From: Luzula sylvatica
Taxonomy: Eukaryota; Streptophyta; Magnoliopsida; Poales; Juncaceae
NCBI GenBank assembly: GCA_946800325.1
Contig: OX326958.1
Span: 29,676,914 to 29,740,913, forward strand
Reading direction: 5' to 3'
Length of the DNA: 64,000 nucleotides
Under the pieces are notes generated by a model that saw only the letters and a program-made list of their open reading frames with translations, was not told the origin of the DNA and ran no database searches. This document shows positions 31,983 to 44,613 of this stretch, one piece after another. Numbering within the stretch: the stretch's first letter is position 1; the number at the start of each line of letters is the position of its first letter. A program made the translations under genes and the position numbers.

Positions 31983-33904
31983 GGGCATGTTTGATTTGAG
32001 GGATTTTGAAGGATTTTGATATACATGAATATATCAAATACATGTATTTCACTATACATGTATTTGATTATACATGCTAGTTGTTTGATTCTCAAATCAA
32101 ATCCATGTATTTGATTCATACAAATGATATTAATGATGTTGTAAAATTTTAATGTTTGAAGCAAAGAAATAGTAATTAAATGTTAAAAGCAATTAAATAA
32201 CAGTTAAATTAAAATAAGACTTATACCATGAAATTAAATTAGAATTTAAATATAAGAACACCAAAACAAATATTCGTTACACAATATTACAAAACTCACA
32301 ATTTTTTAATATAAAATATTAGCAAAATAAACAAAATCTGAAAACAAATTCCACAAAAATTACAACTATTAATGAATTCCACGATTTTCCCACATTTGTT
32401 TCATTATGTCTTCTCTTATTGCGACCCATTCGCGAGTTTCATCAATGACGCCCTCTAATAGTTGCTGCCCCCTGATATTGAACTTCTTCATTTCGTTGAA
32501 GCATGATTTCATCTTCATCCGGCACTAAACTATCGAGTCTAATAGTATTGCCCCCCGATATTGAACTTCTTCATTTCGGAGAAGTTTCGGTGGTGGGTGG
32601 CTTGATATATTCATTTCTCAACTCCCCAATCGCTAACAAGACATCATGAAAATACCGACTAACGGTATGGCCGGAACGGATGAAATGTCTCTTGATAACC
32701 CTATTCCTAACATTGTGACCAACCGTATGCAAAAACATCGCAACTTGCTCCTCAACCGTCACTGCATGCCTATCACACAATAATTTTAAATTTCGAAGCT
32801 TGGCACATAAGCCCAAGAATAACTCACTCCTCATACGAAAACACGCAACATCGGAATCGTAGATGTTTCTTCTGAGATATGCACTTCGTTGCTTTGCTTG
32901 GTCCCTTCTTACTTCGAGTGGAATCGGGGTCATCCTTTCTTCTTTTCTTTTTCGTATGCGATAAATCATCCAAAAAGTAAATAAGAACAAATGAGCAGCT
33001 ATTCGCTTTTTGCGATTATGTTCCTCGATCATATTACATTGCATTTTGTAGAAAATCTACAAACTTAGCAAAACAATCTAATTAATTAAAAGAGTAATTC
33101 ACACAAAAATAACAGTGGCTCAATCAAGATGTTTGAAAATTAAGCTAAATCAATGCATGTTTGAAACACAAAAATGGCAGTGGCTAATTAATATTTGAAA
33201 CACATAAATGGCAGTTGCTAAATTAATGCATGTTTGAAACTTAAGCTAATTGCATTCCATGGCAGTGGAAATTAAGTCAGATACAAATTAAGTTAATTGC
33301 TAATTGCATTTCATGACAGTGGAAATTAAGTTAGATACAAATTAAGTTAATTGCTAATTGCTAAATTGGGACTATGAAATTAAGCTAATTAAGCTAAATC
33401 TATGCAATGACTAATCAGAGCAGTGAAAATTTTTACACAAATTAAGCTAATTAGGACATAATTAACATAAATAACACAAATCACCTAAATTAGAAGTAGT
33501 TCGCACAGTGAATCTCCTTTCTTGTAACTCCACAGTAAGCTCCTCCTTGTATAAAAATGTTGGAGCTAGTGAAGAACTCTAGGAACTAGTGAAGAGAAAT
33601 AAGGGAACTAGCAAAATGAAAAGAAACCAAACTAGCGAAGAGAGAAAACAATCAAACTCTTGGAGCAGAGTTCTTGGACCAGAGAGTTTTTGGTGAAGAA
33701 AAAGAAAGAAAGGTAACGTGTACAAGGAGCTCTCCTCTTCTTCTCTCTTGTAATACATATTTTTTTGAGGGATAACAAGATACAGGGATTTGAGAGCTAA
33801 AATACAATACACTAACAAAACAAACATGGGATTTGACTCATATCCTGTATTTTGGAAGACACATCCATCAGAATCCCTCAGAATCCCTCAAATCAAACAT
33901 GCCC
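31983..33904 (-). mobile_element. PIF/Harbinger element with internal deletion
   Basis: TIRs GGGCATGTTTGATTTGAGGG on both ends (right end complemented), continuing as GATT(T/C)TGA(A/G)GGATT(T/C)TGAT. 3-bp target duplication TAA (31980-31982, 33905-33907). Encodes only parts of a transposase on the minus strand; the catalytic core is missing. It inserted next to an old Copia fragment. Confidence 0.92.
32369..33044 (-). pseudogene. Harbinger transposase remnant (N-terminal and C-terminal parts)
   Basis: From 33044 the minus frame gives 157 residues with FRMRSELFLGLCAKLR, VTVEEQVAMFLHTVGHNVRN and SGHTVSRYFHDVL, the DUF8040 domain at the start of plant Harbinger transposases. It ends at 32571. 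Further on (to 32369) a separate frame gives EGVIDETREWVAIREDIMKQ then MWENRG, resembling the transposase C-terminus. Two near-identical segments, GATATTGAACTTCTTCATTTCG, lie at 32477-32498 and 32557-32578, so the DDE core was probably lost by recombination between short repeats. Non-functional. Confidence 0.8.
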
Positions 33905-34031
33905 TAAATTTTACTATATAAGAAAGAAGAGAGATTACAAATGTTTGTTGATTGATATGAATGACACAAAACATCACTCTAATCTAAGACATTATTGATG
34001 CAAATTATTTTTATCAAAGATGAACATGATT

Positions 34032-34802
34032 AGAGTTGGCAAAATCTGACCCGACCCGAAAAAATGACCCGACCCGTCCGAGTATGAACCCGACCCGAAC
34101 CGAAAAATATTGAAAAGTCAACAACCCGAATACGAAATCGAACTGAAACCGAATGACCCGAATTCGAAATGAAATCGAAACCGAATAATCCGAACTCGAA
34201 ATCGATCCGAAACTGAATGACCCGAATACGAAATCGATCCGAAACCGAATGACCTGAAACCCGAACGACCCGAAATCCGAACTAATCCGAAATCCCAATG
34301 ATCCGAAACTCTTGACCTGAATGACCCGAAACTTACGATCCGAATAACCCAAAATTAATATATTAATATATTATTGTTAAAATCAATATAATATTGCTAA
34401 AATATTTTGCAATCAATAAAATAAATTCCGAAAACTAAATTTTCGGAAAATCGAATGATTCGAAATCAAATTTTAAGAAATCCGGATGACCCGAAAATCA
34501 AAATAACGAAGACCAGAATGACCCGAAAACCGAAACGATCCGGAACCGAATGACCAGAAAACCAAAACGACCCGGAACCGAATGATCCGAAAACCGAAAC
34601 GACCCGGGACCGAATGACCCGAAAACCAAAACGACTCGAACCCGAACGACCCACAATCCGAACGACTCGATGACCCGAACGACCGCAACCCGAACGACCT
34701 TATGACCCGAACGACCTGCAAACAGAAACGACCCGAACCCGAAACGACCCGACCGACCCGAACCCGACCCGACCCGACCCGACCCGTCCGATTGTCACCT
34801 CT
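34032..34802 (-). repeat. AGAGGTGGCAA-CGGGT low-complexity element, copy 2
   Basis: Ends AGAGTTGGCAAAATCTGACC and, complement, AGAGGTGACAATCGGACGGG, so short inverted ends are present. The interior is degenerate GACCCGAAACCGAATGACCC units. Inverted relative to copy 1 at 17949. It lies inside the presumed 3' LTR of the older Copia. No clear target duplication. Confidence 0.7.
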
Positions 34803-34892
34803 AAACATAACTCTTTATAGTATGAACACAACCTTTCACATCTACATGCATAATTAACTTAATTAATATAAATGCATCTTTATAATTTAACA

Positions 34893-35811
34893 CTCCCCTT
34901 TAAAATATATTTTTGGACACGAGGACCAACTTGACTCGCAATAGATCAAACGGTTCTTTTGAGAGATCTTTGTTTCTCACCTCCATAACTTCAATAGTTC
35001 CATCAAGTATTTTTTTTCTCGAATGAAATGGTGCTCGATCTCGATGTGCTTGGTTCTTGCTTGACAAACCGAATTAGTTGCCAACTTTAAAGCACTTTGG
35101 TGATCGTCTTGCATATTCGTCGGATAAGAAATAGCTTCATTAAAATCCTTGATCAAACGTCTTAACCAAACACATTTTTGTGCGGCAAGAGATGATGCCC
35201 TCTGCTTCGGTAGTTGAAAGAGAAACTGAATCTTGTCTCTTGCTACACCATGAAACACACGCATAACCACAAATGAAAACACAACCGGATGTGGACCTTT
35301 CCAAATCACCACCCATATCAGCATCGGCATATCCATGCAAAACAAAGTCGAAATTCTTATTGTACAATAGTCTCAAATCGAGAGTTGAATTCACGTACTT
35401 GAGAATTCTCTTCGATGCATAGAGATGTGATTTTGTTGGAGCTTGCATAAACCGACTCACAAGGCCAACCGAAAAAGTAATGTCCGGTCTTGTAATTGTG
35501 AGATAAATAAAACTTCCAACAAGTGCACGGTATTTTCGAGAATCGGGAAGATCCTTCGCATCATTACGTCTTAACTTCAAATTCCATCAAGCGGAGTAGA
35601 ACAATGTTTACTTTTTTCGTGCCAATTCTTTACAAGTTTCTCAGCATATTCTTTTTGAGAAATGAAAATTCCGTGTTTCGTGCTTTCCACTTCTAATCCA
35701 AGAAAGTTATTGAGTTCTCCAAGATCTTTCATCTCAAATAAAATTGAGAGCAACGATCGAAGTTTTGCAACTTCGTCTTCATCATTCCCCGGGATAATCA
35801 TATCATCTACG
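34893..35811 (-). pseudogene. Older Copia, 3' part (reverse transcriptase end, RNase H)
   Basis: Minus strand, reading from 35811 downward: HVDDMIIPGNDEDE and FEMKDLGELNNFLGLEVE of the reverse transcriptase, then YRALVGSFIYLTITRPDI, HGYADADMGGD, SLSTTEAE and, after a frameshift near 35140-35345, ARTKHIEIEHHFIREK of RNase H. A purine tract AAAGGGGAG (34893-34901) precedes TGTTAAATTATAAAG, a likely 3' LTR start at 34892. The young Copia at 35812 cuts it within the reverse transcriptase; the upstream half resumes at 44614. Confidence 0.85.
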
Positions 35812-36843
35812 TGAAAGAAATACAGTTTCGGATCAACCGTAAAAGTGTACACGTGGATGAACGAATGTAAGCGTACATTTGTAGCCATTACTTTCAGTAG
35901 GAAAATCCGATTTGAATGGTTCAAATTGGGCTAGATAGATAATTAGATTATCTATAACCTTCATGTAGAAATATATTTCATATGAACGAAGTATCAGTGT
36001 CGTTTATGTGAAATGCCGAAAGGGTGCAACGGTATACATGCAGTTAATAAAACAGTCATAACTTTTGCATACGAACTCCAATTGGGCTGGGCCAAATTGG
36101 GTTTTGTAGATAATTAGATTATCTACAACGTTCATGTTAGGTGATTTTCTTTCAGAGAAACTTATCAATTTCGTCTGGACAGAATACTGACCAGGTTCAT
36201 GCAGTTTTCTGTGTGAAATGGTGTATATTGGATATACATGCCTTTTGGCTAATCCTGATCCTATTAGATATAAATAGGATACTTTCTCTCTCTTTACGAT
36301 GCAATTCTAAGTAATTATTCTGCCTAATACACAAGAGAAAAAGAGAAAATTCAGATTTGATCTTTAGTGAGTGAAAAGGTGCTTAGAGAGAGAAATCGAG
36401 AAAAACGTTTCTCGAGTGATAGAGAATCGATTAGATCGAGCAAGTTCGCCGGTGCATCGTCTAGGCAGGTGCATCCGCGACCAACTTCTTACGAATCAAC
36501 GTGGATACAAGTAGAGGAACGACTTTTGTGGTTCTTCGATTGTGATCGACTCGAGTGAGAAAGACGGTGGTGACGCTTGGACGCACGAACATGATTCGAG
36601 TGAACCGGCGTAGTCAACAAACGGTGAAAGACGCGTGGTGTGGGACGCGCGGATTGTCACCAACGTGACAGGAGATAGAAGGCAGCGATCAATCCTTCGA
36701 GTGCAATCAATTTTGCACCGGTATGAATCTGTCCTTCTAATTGCATCGTACCCTCGAAGTGGTGGCGTGATCTCGGGAATCGGGGAATCGGACCGGGCCT
36801 TCATTCCGCTGCGCGGGCCCGGGGTCGAGGATATTCCCCTTCA
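35812..36843 (+). repeat. Copia 5' LTR
   Basis: Contains a TATA-like TATAAATAGGATAC (about 36280) and a leader with CATCGTCTAGGCAGG. Two TAGATAATTAGATTATCTA palindromes lie near 35937 and 36113. Confidence 0.92.
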
Positions 36844-36844
36844 G

Positions 36845-36856
36845 TGGTATCAGAGC
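36845..36856 (+). promoter_or_regulatory. Copia primer-binding site
   Basis: TGGTATCAGAGC directly after the 5' LTR, complementary to initiator tRNA-Met. Confidence 0.9.
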
Positions 36857-37102
36857 GATCGCCATCGATTCGAGGGTCGAATCATAGTCGTATATTAGAT
36901 ATACACACGGGTTATCAAAGTTCGTACCCGTTTGCATGATGTTACATATATAGAATATCAAATTCCATTAAAATCACAAGTGAAATTCGCTAGAGATCGA
37001 TCAAAAGTTGATTGAGAGTATCTAGGAATGATCGTGAAAAGGTTTCATGATTGATCGTTTTGGAAACGAGCGAAAACAGGCTGAACAGCGCAAAAATCGC
37101 AT

Positions 37103-37641
37103 AGTCCGTTGCAACGGACTGGTTAGTCCGTTGTAACGGACACTGTATTGGATACAGGAAATTGGGAATTTCTGCGAAAATCACATATTCCGTTATAACG
37201 GACTTGGAGTCCGTTGTAACGGACCCTGTATAGGATGCGGGGGTGTGAGGAGGACTATGATTAAATGCATATACCGTTGTGACGGACTTGGAGTCTGTTG
37301 TAACGGACCTTGTATCTGATACGAGGATGCGGGGATGCCTAGGGTGTCTTTTGGAGTCCGTTGTAACGGACATGGTCCGTTGTAACGGAGCTCTACGCAG
37401 TTGGTCCGTTGTAACGGACATTGAGTTGCGTTATAACGGACTGGTCTCTGGAAATTTGGACAATGGTTTGCAGAAAATAGCGTTGTAACGGACCTAGGTT
37501 GCGTTATAACGGACATGTTTCTGGCAATTTTGACCAAACTCCGGATTAAATAGCGTTGTAACGGACTAGAGTTCCGTTGTAACGGAGTGCCAAGGAGACT
37601 GGAGGTTCGTTGTAACGGACTATGGTGCGTTATAACGGACT
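37103..37641 (+). repeat. Array of CCGTTRTAACGG near-palindromes in the Copia leader
   Basis: About 15-17 copies of (T)CCGTTGTAACGGA or GCGTTATAACGGAC, usually as pairs 15-25 bases apart, separated by unrelated spacers of up to about 60 bases. CCGTTATAACGG is a perfect 12-bp palindrome. The same motif array occurs in the solo LTR (16838-17010) and at 45935-46260. Could be a protein-binding array (AACGG/CNGTTR resembles MYB sites) or RNA hairpins in the genomic transcript; function unknown. Confidence 0.85.
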
Positions 37642-38442
37642 GGTTTCTGGTTGCTGATTTTGTTTTCGTGATAACTTTGGCTACAAAACTTGGAATTTTG
37701 AGTTCTTTATATCGATTTGATCGGCATCAATCATACTAGCATATAATTAGATAATTATTTAGAATAATTAGACTCCCAAATAAAATCATATGCATATTGA
37801 AAATCTTGTGATAGTGATATAATATGATTATGTCACGAATTTAGAAACATGCAATGGCATGATCCCTCATAATATTTAAGTCATGGAAATGCCTTCCGTA
37901 CTCACAACCACTATGTTCGGTACTACGTCTCACATGGGTTAAGGCCAAAGCCGACATGGGTTATTGTAGTCATCGACGGGGTGGCAAGCGTTAAATAGGG
38001 ACTGATAAGGGTTAAGGCCAAAGCCGACTTATTAGTAGTTTATTTGAACGATACGCTGAGTATGGTTGTGACTTAACCGTTCAAGCCAGTAAGGGTTGAG
38101 GCCAAAGCCGACTTGATTGGAATTTCGGGGCATAGATAGGATGCACACACGGAACTGGGATTGTATATGATACGATCCATCACCGAAATCCTATAAAGGT
38201 TCAAGAATCGCATTGGATGCGATTGGATATAATCCTACCTAAATAGCGAGATCCCATTCGTCTGCCAAAGCAACTTGTGGGAGGATCGTGATATATGGGT
38301 CTTGAGTGTTATGGACTTGGAGTCCCGTATCGGTATGAGGGTTATCGATTCGATAAAATAGCATTATCATATAATCATCATATAAGCCCTATAAGATAAG
38401 TACGCAACGTTAGTAATCAATCTTTTATTTCATTTGTAGAAT

Positions 38443-41400
38443 ATGTCTTCTAGTAACACCAACACCATGTCGATTAGATCGACGTTAGAAAAGGATAAGC
38501 TAGTGGGTCGGAACTACTTGGACTGGCACCGAAACCTGAGAATAGTTCTCAGGCAAGAGGGCAAAAGTGACGTATTGGATACGGAACTAGTGGAACCGGG
38601 CCCCGATGCTACGGCCGATGAAAAGGCCGCGTTTGAGAAACTTAAGAAGTACTCAAATGATGTTACGTGCCTCATGTTGGCATGTATGGACGCTAGTCTT
38701 CAAAAGCAGTTTGAGGACTCGGATGCGCACATAATAGACGTTGCGCTCAAGGAAATGTTCCAAGAGCAGGAGCGTATTGAACGGTTCAGTACGCTCAAAG
38801 AGTTGGTAAACTGCAAGATGCCTTCGGGGTCTTCGGTTAGCACTCACGTTTTGAAGGTGCAAGCTCTCATAGACCGTCTAGAGAGGCTAGGAGAGAAATT
38901 GTCGAAGATTATGCAACAAGATTTGATCTTGTGTGCACTTCCTCCAATGTTTTCTCCGTTCGTGACTAACTATCACATGCATTCGATGGATAAGACGATC
39001 CCTGAGCTTCACGAAATGCTCAAGAATTTTGAATAGGAGACGTTGAAGTCGTCCGGAGATAACAGGGAAAGAGTTGCCGGAAATATTCTCACAATTCAGA
39101 ATAAGGATCGTAAGAGATCAAAGTCCAAGGGCGGTTCGGCTAAGAAACGTTCGAAGCCGAATAAAAAGGGTAAGGAGAAATCCAAGGATGAGACGTGCTT
39201 TCATTGTCACAAGGCTGGACATTGGAAGCGCGATTGCAAGTCTTACCTCGAGGAGGTGAAGAAGGGCAAGGCGGTTTCAGCGACCGGCTTCTCAGGTATT
39301 AACGTTATTGAAGTTAATATTTCAACTATGACTAATTGGGTATTGGATACCGGTTGTGGGACTCATATTTGTCGAAATATGCAGGTTCTACAAAATAGTC
39401 GAAGGTTGGAAAAAGGCGAAGTCGATCTACGCGTCGGGAATGGAGCAAAAGTTGTTGCGTTTGCCGTAGGAGTAGTTAATTTGACTTTGCCTAGTGGACT
39501 TATTTTAGTACTAAATAATTGTTATTATGTACCGACATTATGTAAGAACATAATAAGAGTGTCGAAACTGGCCAATGATGGCTATGAATTCGTTATTAGG
39601 AATAATGAGTTTTCGATATGTAAGGATTGTATTGTCTATGGAAATGTTCTGTTAGAAAATGGTCTTTATGTGTTAGATTTCGATCACGGAAATAATAAGT
39701 CCATATATAATGTTAATGCAAAAAGGATTAAACCTAAAGTTGATAATCGGACTTTCTTTTGGCATTGTCGTCTCGGTCATGTGAATGAGAAACGCATTGC
39801 TAGACTCCGTAAAGATGGAATGCTAGACTCATTTGAATTGGATTCATTTGGGAATTGCGAATCTTGTTTACTTGGCAAGATGACTAAGGCGCCGTTCTCC
39901 AAGGTCGGAGAGCGGTCCAACGATCTATTGGAACTCATACATTCCGATGTGTGTGGACCGATGAGCATCGAGGCAAGATGAGGCTATCGATACTTTGTTA
40001 CGTTTACGGACAATCAAAGTAGATATGGATATATCTATTTGATGCGTACTAAAGCGGAGACCTTTGAAAAGTTCAAAGAGTTTCAAAACGAAGTTGAAAA
40101 TCAGCTTGGCAAGAAAATTAAAACCATTCGATCGGATCGAGGTGGCGAATATTTGAGCTATGAGTTTGAAGATCATCTAAAAGATTGTGGAATAGTTCCA
40201 CAATGGACTCCGGCAGGAACGCCACAATGGAATGGCGTGTCCGAGAGGAGGAATCGAACCTTGTTGGACATGGTTCGATCTATGATGAGTCAAACTTCCC
40301 TTCCAAAATTATTTTGGGGATATGCCCTAGAGACAGCGGCTTTCTTATTGAACCGCATACCTTCTAAATCGGTACCTAAGACGCCATATGAGATATGGAC
40401 TGGAAAAGTTCCGAAGTTGTCTTATGTTAAGATTTGGGGATGTGAAGCTTATGTCCGCAGATTAATTGCGGATAAACTCGATCCCAAATCTGAAAAATGT
40501 TTATTTGTTGGTTATCCCAAGGAAACAAAGGGATATTATTTCTATCATCCATACGAGAACAAAGTGTTTGTTGCTCGTGGAGGTACCTTCTTAGAAGAGG
40601 AATTTATATCTAAAAGAATGGATGGATATGAAATAGATCTCGAAGAAATTCGAGAACCGCAAACGAATGTTGAACCGATGAACGTTGATCCGGTTTCGTC
40701 AAATGTTAATGATCCGGAGTCAAGTGCACAAGGCGCAATTCGTAGATCGGGTAGGATTCATCAAGAGCCTGCGCGATATGGTTTTATCGTGGCAAATGAC
40801 GATGAAGTCGAATTCATTAATGATGAACCGACATCTTATCGCGAGGCTATGAAAAGCGAGGATTCCGATAAGTGGCAAACTGCCATGAAATCCGAGATTC
40901 AATCCATGTACGATAATCAAGTTTGGAACTTGATTGATCCACCTCCCGGGGTTAAACCAGTGGGATGTAAATGGGTCTTCAAGAAGAAGACCGACATGGA
41001 TGGGAATGTGAACACTTATAAGGCACGGCTTGTGGCGAAAGGTTTCAAACAAATTAATGGTGTAGACTATGAAGAAACGTTTTCTCCCATAGCAATGCTT
41101 AAATCCATACGGATCTTACTTGCTATCTCTGCGTATTATGACTATGAGATTTGGCAAATGGATGTCAAAACCGCATTCCTCAACGGGAACTTAGAAGAGG
41201 ATGTGTACATGACACAGCCCGAGGGTTTTGTCGATTCAAAGAGTCCGGATAAAGTGTGCAAGTTGCAACGATCCATTTATGGATTGAAGCAAGCTTCTCG
41301 GAGTTGGAACATACGTTTCGATGAAGTTATACGAGAATATAATTTCGTGAAAAACGTAGAAGAACCTTGTGTATACAAGAAGGTTAGTGGGAGCCGCATA

Positions 41401-42418
41401 GTATTTCTTGTACTATATGTAGACGACATCTTGATCATAGGAAACGACATTCCGATGCTTACGGATGTTAAGAAGTATTTAAATACTCGATTCTCTATGA
41501 AAGATTTGGGCGAGGCCGCTTATATATTAGGCGTGAGGATTTATAGAGATAGATCCAAGAAGTTACTCGGATTGAGTCAAAGCACGTACATCGACAAAGT
41601 GTTGAAACGGTTTTCAATGCAAAATTCGAAGAAAGGACTTCTTCCAATGTCGAGTGGCATATCGTATTCTAAAGCTCAATGTCCGACATCGAGTGAAGAT
41701 AAGAATGCGATGAGTATTGTTCCATACGCTTCGGCGGTTGGATCAATTATGTATGCCATGATTTGTACGCGCCCCGATGTGTCGTATGCATGCATTGAGC
41801 GTCGTTTTGCGTTACCAATCTAATCCAGGTGATATGCATTGGATCACGGTTAAGAACATCCTTAAGTACTTACGAAGAACTAAGGATCAATTTCTAATTT
41901 ATGGTGGAAAGACATCCGGGTTGGTCATCAATGGATATACCGACGCCAGTTTCCAAACATGTGTCGATGACTTTCGATCACAAAGCGGATACGTGTTTTG
42001 TCTAAATGGTGGAGCGGTAGTTTGGAAAAGCTCCAAACAACCCACGATAGCAGACTCTGCAACTGAATCGGAGTATATTGCGGCTTCCGAAGCGGCAAAG
42101 GAGGCGGTATGCATCAAGAAGTTTGTGACCGAACTTGGTGTAGTCCCGAGTATCTCGGAACCTGTTATTGTGTATTGCGACAATACGGGCGCAATAGCAC
42201 AGTCCCAGGAACCGAGGGCACATCACCGCTCCAAGCACATACTCAGAAAATTTCACTTGATCCTTGAGATTTTGCAAAGAAATGATGTGATCATTGAAAA
42301 GATTGATACTGACAGGAATGTTGCGGACCCGTTTACTAAGCCACTCTCGCAAGCTAAGCACGATTATCATGCGAAAGCTATAGGTTTGAGATACCTAGAG
42401 GAGGAAGAGAGTAGTTAG
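38443..42418 (+). pseudogene. Copia gag-pol polyprotein with three lesions
   Basis: Gag starts at 38443 (MSSSNTNTMSIRSTLEKDK), with the UBN2-type gag region (YLDWHRNLRIVLRQEGK...). TAG at 39034-39036 and TGA at 39979-39981 break one continuous frame. Domains in order: zinc knuckle CFHCHKAGHWKRDC (CX2CX4HX4C), protease WVLDTGCGTHI, integrase with HCRLGH/CESC and GVSERRNRTLLDM, reverse transcriptase with WVFKKKTDMDGNV and YVDDILIIG, RNase H with ATESEYIAASEAAKE. Near 41790 a tandem TGCA duplication shifts the frame; RNase H continues in the frame of 41777-42418. Element enzymes act in virus-like particles to copy and insert the element. This copy should not make full polyprotein. Confidence 0.92.
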
Positions 42419-43577
42419 TTATCTAAAACGATAGTTTCGTAGGACGAGATTAGTCTAATTGATTAGTAAACGTTGTATCACCCCAAACTTATCTTATAGT
42501 AATGCAATTTCAGAATTTTAAAATTTTTCATTTTTGCATTTATCTTATATGAAAACTGTGTGCTGGGTTGTGTAATATGATTACATGAACCTTGATTTGA
42601 ACTTGTGTGGACGTCGACATGGTTGAGGACCATGTGCAGCAAAACCGTCACACTTAAAGTGTCATTTCTAAACATCCCTAGTCGCGGATCAGTTTGTTTA
42701 AGAGAGAAGCATTTCTATTATCAGATAATAGACTGAACGCGTACACTAGTACGTTAGCCGAGGAGATGATTATGTTTTGCTAATCATGGGACAAGGTGCT
42801 TGTCGAATCGGGAACGTAGATATATGTTAGGTTACATGTATTGGATATGACCAAAGTCGCGAGACCATGACATGATTTAGTCATTATATATGGACTTGCG
42901 ACGGATGGGGTTTTAGGTTCTTCAAACTTGAGGGGATCATTGATTGCGTTACGTGCGTAACACAATGCTTTGATATGATCTTACGCTCACCGTAACAGGG
43001 AGTTAAAAGGGTCATCATTGGGTATTGTCCGAAACACGGAATTCAATGTGAGTCTCCAAGATAGGAATTGTTTATTCTGAAAGGAAGAGATATCTCTTAG
43101 GCGCCGCTCGATGAGTCGATTAACGAAAACTGTGGCCACAGTCAATGATATTAATGGTTAATATCGATTGAAATTTGTTAACTCAACTCGGAATCGGGGA
43201 ATAAGTGTAGTTAATCAAATTATAAGGATGACTATTACCATGCCTTTTGATTAACGGATATCGCAAACAAGAGACCTAGTAACCGCTATTTGAGATAAGC
43301 ACAATGATCACAATCATTATTCGTTTAACATGGGTAGCTATGATGGAGGGACTAGATCCCGTTCATGAGCTTGTAGGCATTGGAAACAACCTACTGCCAT
43401 CGTTAAGTCGAACCTACATGGTCACACAACGAGTCGTACTAAGTCGGGCTTGATCATAAAATCGGCACATTGGATGTGCATAGCTTGGTATTTGATACGC
43501 GAGCTATATTCTCTAAAATCATGCGTATTAGATATGCATGAGTACCTTTTAGGTCGATCTGAAATTGAGTGGGAGAC
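42419..43577 (+). other. Copia 3' untranslated region
   Basis: No conserved coding. Unusually long spacer between pol and the 3' LTR; no ORF of note on either strand. Confidence 0.6.
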
Positions 43578-44608
43578 TGAAAGAAATACAGTTTCGGATC
43601 AACCGTAAAAGTGTACACGTGGATGAACGAATGTAAGCGTACATTTGTAGCCATTACTTTCAGTAGGAAAATCCGATTTGAATGGTTCAAATTGGGTTAG
43701 ATAGATAATTAGATTATCTATAACCTTCATGTAGAAATATATTTCATATGAACGAAGTATCAGTGTCGTTTATGTGAAATACCGAAATGGTGCAACAGTA
43801 TACATACAGTTAGTAAAATAGTCATAACTTTTGCATACGAACTCCAATTGGGCTGGGCCAAATTGGATTTTGTAGATAATTAGATTATCTACAACGTTCA
43901 TGTTAGGTGATTTTCTGTCAGAGAAATTTATTAATTTCGTCTGTACAGAATACTGACCAGGTTCATGCAGTTTTCTGTGTGAAAGGGTGTATATTGGATA
44001 TACATGCCTTTTGGCTAATCCTGATCCTATTAGATATAAATAGGATACTTTCTCTCTCTTTATGATGCAATTCTAAGCAATTATTCTGCCTAATACACAA
44101 GAGAAAAAGAGAAAATTCAGATTTGATCTTTAGTGAGTGAAAAGGTGCTTAGAGAGAGAAATCGAGAAAAGAGTTTCTCGAGTGATAGAGAATCGATTAG
44201 ATCGAGCAAGTTCGCCGGTGCATCGTCTAGGCAGGTGCATCCGCGACCAACTTCTTACGAATCAACGTGGATACAAGTAGAGGAACGACATTTGTGGTTC
44301 TTCGATTGTGATCGACTCGAGTGAGAAAGACGGTGGTGACGCATGGACGCACGAACACGATTCGAGTGAACCGGCGTAGTCAACAAACGGTGAAAGACGC
44401 ATGGTGTGGGACGCGCGGATTGTCACCAACGTGACAGGAGATAGAAGGCAGCGATCAACCCTTCGAGTGCAATCAATTTTGCACCGGTATGAATCTATCC
44501 TTCTAATTGCATCGTACCCTCGAAGTCGCGGCGTGATCTCGGGAATCGGGAATCGGACCGGGCCTTCATTCCACTGCGCGGGCCCGGGGTCGAGGATATT
44601 CCCCTTCA
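43578..44608 (+). repeat. Copia 3' LTR
   Basis: About 97.5% identical to the 5' LTR by hand count; followed by CTACG. Confidence 0.92.
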
Positions 44609-44613
44609 CTACG

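Larger units (their letters stand above)
35812..44608 (+). mobile_element. Full-length Copia retrotransposon, 8.8 kb
   Basis: LTRs of about 1,031 bp at 35812-36843 and 43578-44608 start TGAAAGAAATACAG and end CCCCTTCA. 5-bp target duplication CTACG (35807-35811, 44609-44613). By eye the LTRs differ at about 26 positions plus one 1-base indel, roughly 2.5%, so the insertion is moderately young. Primer-binding site at 36845, a 1.6-kb leader with a CCGTTRTAACGG array, then gag-pol 38443-42418 with three lesions. A long 1.1-kb untranslated stretch (42419-43577) precedes the 3' LTR; the tract GAGTGGGAGAC serves as polypurine tract. A solo LTR of the family is at 16716. Confidence 0.95.

Noticed and set aside
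39034..39036. TAG as a programmed gag-pol readthrough codon
   Set aside because: It lies before the zinc knuckle, within gag, and the element has another nonsense codon and a frameshift; decay is simpler.
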